Assembly: GCF_027925385.1 (NCBI RefSeq)
Contig: NZ_AP027142.1
Location: 974,001 to 1,038,000 of the forward strand
From: Methylocystis iwaonis
Lineage (GTDB): Bacteria > Pseudomonadota > Alphaproteobacteria > Rhizobiales > Beijerinckiaceae
Length of the DNA stretch: 64,000 nt
Direction of reading: 5' to 3'
The position numbers and the translations under genes were made by a program. Numbering within the stretch: position 1 is the stretch's first letter; the number at the start of each line of letters is the position of its first letter. The notes under the pieces are model-generated. The model did no database searches and was not told where the DNA came from. It saw nothing but the letters and a program-made list of their open reading frames with translations. Positions 61,959 to 64,000 of this stretch are shown piece by piece.

Positions 61959-63253
61959 CTGACAGATTGGACCGGGAGCATTCCTGACAGTCAAGTTCGT
62001 GTCTTCGAGAGGAGATGCGGGCGATGCCTATCAGGGAGCGCGCGGCGGTGGAAGAGCGGATCGCTTTGTTTCGGGATTTCGACACGGGGGTCTTCACCGT
62101 GTCGGAGTTGTGCCGGCTTTACGGCGTGAGCCGCGAGACATTCTACGTTTGGAAACGCCGGCGCGAGAGCGGCGAGGCGCGCTGGTTCGAGGAGCGGAGC
62201 CGGGCGCCGTTGCGTGCGCCGCAGGCGGCGACGGCCGAGACAATCGCCAGGATCCTGGATCTGCGCCGCCGCTTTCCGCACTTTGGGCCAAAGAAGATCA
62301 GGGCGCGCCTCTTGCTCGGCGCCCCCGAAACAGCGTGGCCCGCGGCGTCGACCATCGGCGATATCTTGAAGCGTGAGGGCCTGATCGCAGCAAAGCCGCG
62401 GTGTCGCCGCCCGGTCGGCCGAGGCGAGATCATCGCCGGCTCGGATGCGCCCAACGGCGAATGGGCGATGGACTTCAAGGGCTGGTTTCGCACGCGCGAT
62501 GGCCGACGCATCGATCCGCTGACGGTTTCCGACACGGCGAGCCGCTACCTCGTCGACGTTCGGATCACGCCGCCGACGCATGATGGGGTCAAGGGCGCGC
62601 TATTGCGCATTTTCAGCGACATCGGCCTGCCGGCCGCTCCGACAATGGCGCGCCCTTCGGCGCGACGGGCGCCGGTGGACTTTCGCGGCTTTCGGTCTGG
62701 CTTTTGAAGCTCGGCGTGGAGCCGCGTTTCATCCCGCCGGCCGCGCCGCAGCACAACGGCCGGCACGAACGCATGCATCGCACCTTGAAGGATGAAACGG
62801 CGAAGTCCCCAGCGAGCGACAGGATGGAGCAGCAGGCGCGTTTCGATGCGTTCCGGCGCAGCTACAACGAGGAGCGTCCGCATGAGGCGCTCGAACAGAC
62901 GACGCCGGCAAGTCATTGGTCGCGGCCGGGACGGCTCCTGCCGGAAAGGATCGACGAGCCCTGGTACGACGCGGACCATGAGGTCCGCCGGGTCCGCTCC
63001 GAGGGATCGATCAAATGGCGCGGCGAGACCGTGTTCATCGGCGAGGCTCTGGCCGGAGAGCTGGTCGGCCTCGCGGAGCTGGAAGACGGCGGCCATATCG
63101 TCCGCTTCATCGGCCGCGATCTCGGCGTCATTGATCCTGCGCTGCGTTTCCACCGCTTCGCTCCGCCGCGCGCGCGGCTGCGCTCAGCAGTGGAAACGCA
63201 GCGCAAACCAGAGTAGCAATTCTGTCAGGGATGTTGCCGGTCCAAACTGTCAG
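61959..63253 (+). mobile_element. IS481-like insertion sequence, defective
   Basis: Inverted repeats of 32 bp: the left starts CTGACAGATTGGACCGG and ends CCTGACAG (61959-61990); the right (63222-63253) matches it with about five differences. Each contains two CTGACAG copies. Weaker similarity (TGAAC...CCGGC) extends ~20 bp outward on both sides, so the true ends may be near 61940 and 63275. The transposase inside is frameshifted. It lies between glnE and shc. Confidence 0.82.
62015..63216 (+). pseudogene. IS481-family transposase, frameshifted
   Basis: The first part (62015-62707) has an HTH domain (ELCRLYGVSRETFYVWKRR) and the first catalytic Asp in EWAMDFKGWF. It then runs out of frame after FSDIGLPAA. 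The second catalytic Asp (DNGAPFGATGAGGLS) and the Glu (NGRHERMHRTLK) are in a different frame that continues to 63216. Comparison with the expected GLPxAIRSDNG shows loss of 3n+1 bases near 62634-62641. Without a -1 frameshift event the enzyme is inactive. Confidence 0.85.
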
Positions 63254-63290
63254 GAGAGTTGCCGGTCGTTCAATTTTGGGCGTGATCCCG

Positions 63291-63349
63291 GCCGGGCCCC
63301 ACCCGACCCCGCTGTCGCGGGGCCACCCTCCCCGTAAAGGGGAGGGATG
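63291..63349. repeat. Partial copy of the CCTCCCCGTAAAGGGGAGG palindrome
   Basis: The right-hand part of the ~125-bp palindrome at 53890-54014: GGGCCCCACCCGAC, a CCCCGCTGTCGCGGGG hairpin, then CCCTCCCCGTAAAGGGGAGG. It is located just after the shc stop codon. Confidence 0.8.
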
Positions 63350-63384
63350 GGGCGCACCGAAATTGTCGATCGGCGGAAAGGCTC

Positions 63385-64000
63385 TTACAGCCCCACCTGC
63401 ACCAGCTTGCTGTTCGTCTGCAGCAGGTTGCGGTAGCGCGCCAGCGCCCAGAGCGGGAAGAATTTCCGATAGCCGTGGTAGCGCAGATAGAAGACGCGCG
63501 GGAAGCCCGTCGCCGTGAAGCGCGGCTCGTTCCAGAGCCCGTCCTGCGCCTGCGTCGCCTGCAGATAGGCGACGCCGCGCGCGACCGCCGGATGGTCGAC
63601 CTCGCCAGCCGCCATCAAGCCGAGCAGCGCCCAGGCGGTTTGCGAAGAGGTCGAGGGCGCGGGCTCGTAGCCCTTGTAGTCGAGCTTGTAGCTCGCGAGA
63701 TCCTCGCCCCAGCCGCCGTCCGCGTTCTGGATCGAGACGAGCCAGTCCACCGCGCGGCGATAGGATTCATGTTCGTGCGGCAGGCCGACGGCGTTGAGCG
63801 CGCAGAGCGCCGACCAGGCGCCGTAGATGTAATTGGCGCCCCAGCGGCCGAACCAGGAACCGTCCTTCTCCTGCTCCCTCAAGAGATAGTCGACGCCGCG
63901 CCGCACGCATTCGCTCGACTCCATGGTGTCGCCGAGCTGCGCCAGCATGGAGATGCAGCGCGCCGAGACGTCGACCGTCGGCGGATCGAGCAGCGCGCCG
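63385..64000 (-). CDS. shc: Squalene--hopene cyclase, C-terminal part (gene runs off the window)
   Basis: The last 204 codons are visible; the frame is open through base 64000 (LLDPPTVDVSARCISMLAQ). QW repeats characteristic of triterpene cyclases are present: QEKDGSWFGRWG, QNADGGWGED and QAQDGLWNEP, plus NYIYGAWSAL and the C-terminal FPRVFYLRYHGYRKFFPLWALARY. The enzyme cyclises squalene to hopene/hopanol at the membrane, the first step to hopanoids. Other hopanoid genes would lie to the right. Confidence 0.97.
   Translation of the reverse strand, partial: GALLDPPTVDVSARCISMLAQLGDTMESSECVRRGVDYLLREQEKDGSWFGRWGANYIYGAWSALCALNAVGLPHEHESYRRAVDWLVSIQNADGGWGEDLASYKLDYKGYEPAPSTSSQTAWALLGLMAAGEVDHPAVARGVAYLQATQAQDGLWNEPRFTATGFPRVFYLRYHGYRKFFPLWALARYRNLLQTNSKLVQVGL

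Overview
The window is GC-rich alphaproteobacterial chromosome. The gene content points to Rhizobiales, possibly a Methylocystis/Methylosinus-type or related Beijerinckiaceae organism. The grounds are a squalene-hopene cyclase, RpoH, a HWE-type kinase, an alphaproteobacterial pheST/rplJL-rpoBC set and very high G+C at third codon positions. The genus is inference only. No rRNA, tRNA or CRISPR array was found.

Layout. 1-2.1 kb: the 5' part of a RoxA-like c-type cytochrome gene (minus) and an L,D-transpeptidase (plus). 2.4-7.1 kb: an ABC uptake operon of the NMT1/SsuABC type (binding protein, ATPase, permease, then a GNAT enzyme), cut between binding protein and ATPase by a Tn5-like IS. 7.2-13.9 kb: TldE/TldD, an RluA-type pseudouridine synthase, an SGNH hydrolase plus acyltransferase-3 pair and an enoyl-CoA hydratase. 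14.3-29.7 kb: a minus-strand information-processing block in two transcription units, pheS-(104 aa)-(HEPN-like)-pheT-(small exported protein) and rplJ-rplL-rpoB-rpoC with a rho-independent terminator; a small P-loop kinase lies beyond it. 29.9-38.6 kb: a Pta-like acyltransferase, a DUF2380-like protein, a YgjP metallopeptidase, a SCO1 copper chaperone, a HerA-like ATPase, rpoH, an M48 protease and an SDR. 38.8-50.0 kb: two same-length (1290 bp) IS4-family copies in inverted orientation around a GNAT gene, a second sulfonate-type ABC transporter, a GT4 glycosyltransferase, a GAF-GGDEF-EAL protein and parE. 50.1-61.7 kb: HWE histidine kinase, DUF2252 protein, Nudix hydrolase, lipoprotein, argJ, patatin, PpiC isomerase and glnE. 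61.9-63.3 kb: a frameshifted IS481-like element. The window ends inside shc.

The most striking feature is repeat structure. At least four families of palindromic intergenic repeats fill nearly every gap: an ~80-bp family with a GTCATTGCGAG core; a ~170-bp MITE-like family with imperfect terminal inverted repeats; a two-palindrome BIME-like family; and short GC hairpins. Three IS copies of two different types sit in the loop of the same BIME palindrome. Ends of the MITE-like repeat coincide with the stop codons of several unrelated genes, and repeats are nested in one another and placed between rpoB and rpoC. The second unusual locus is a translationally coupled HEPN-like pair lodged between pheS and pheT.
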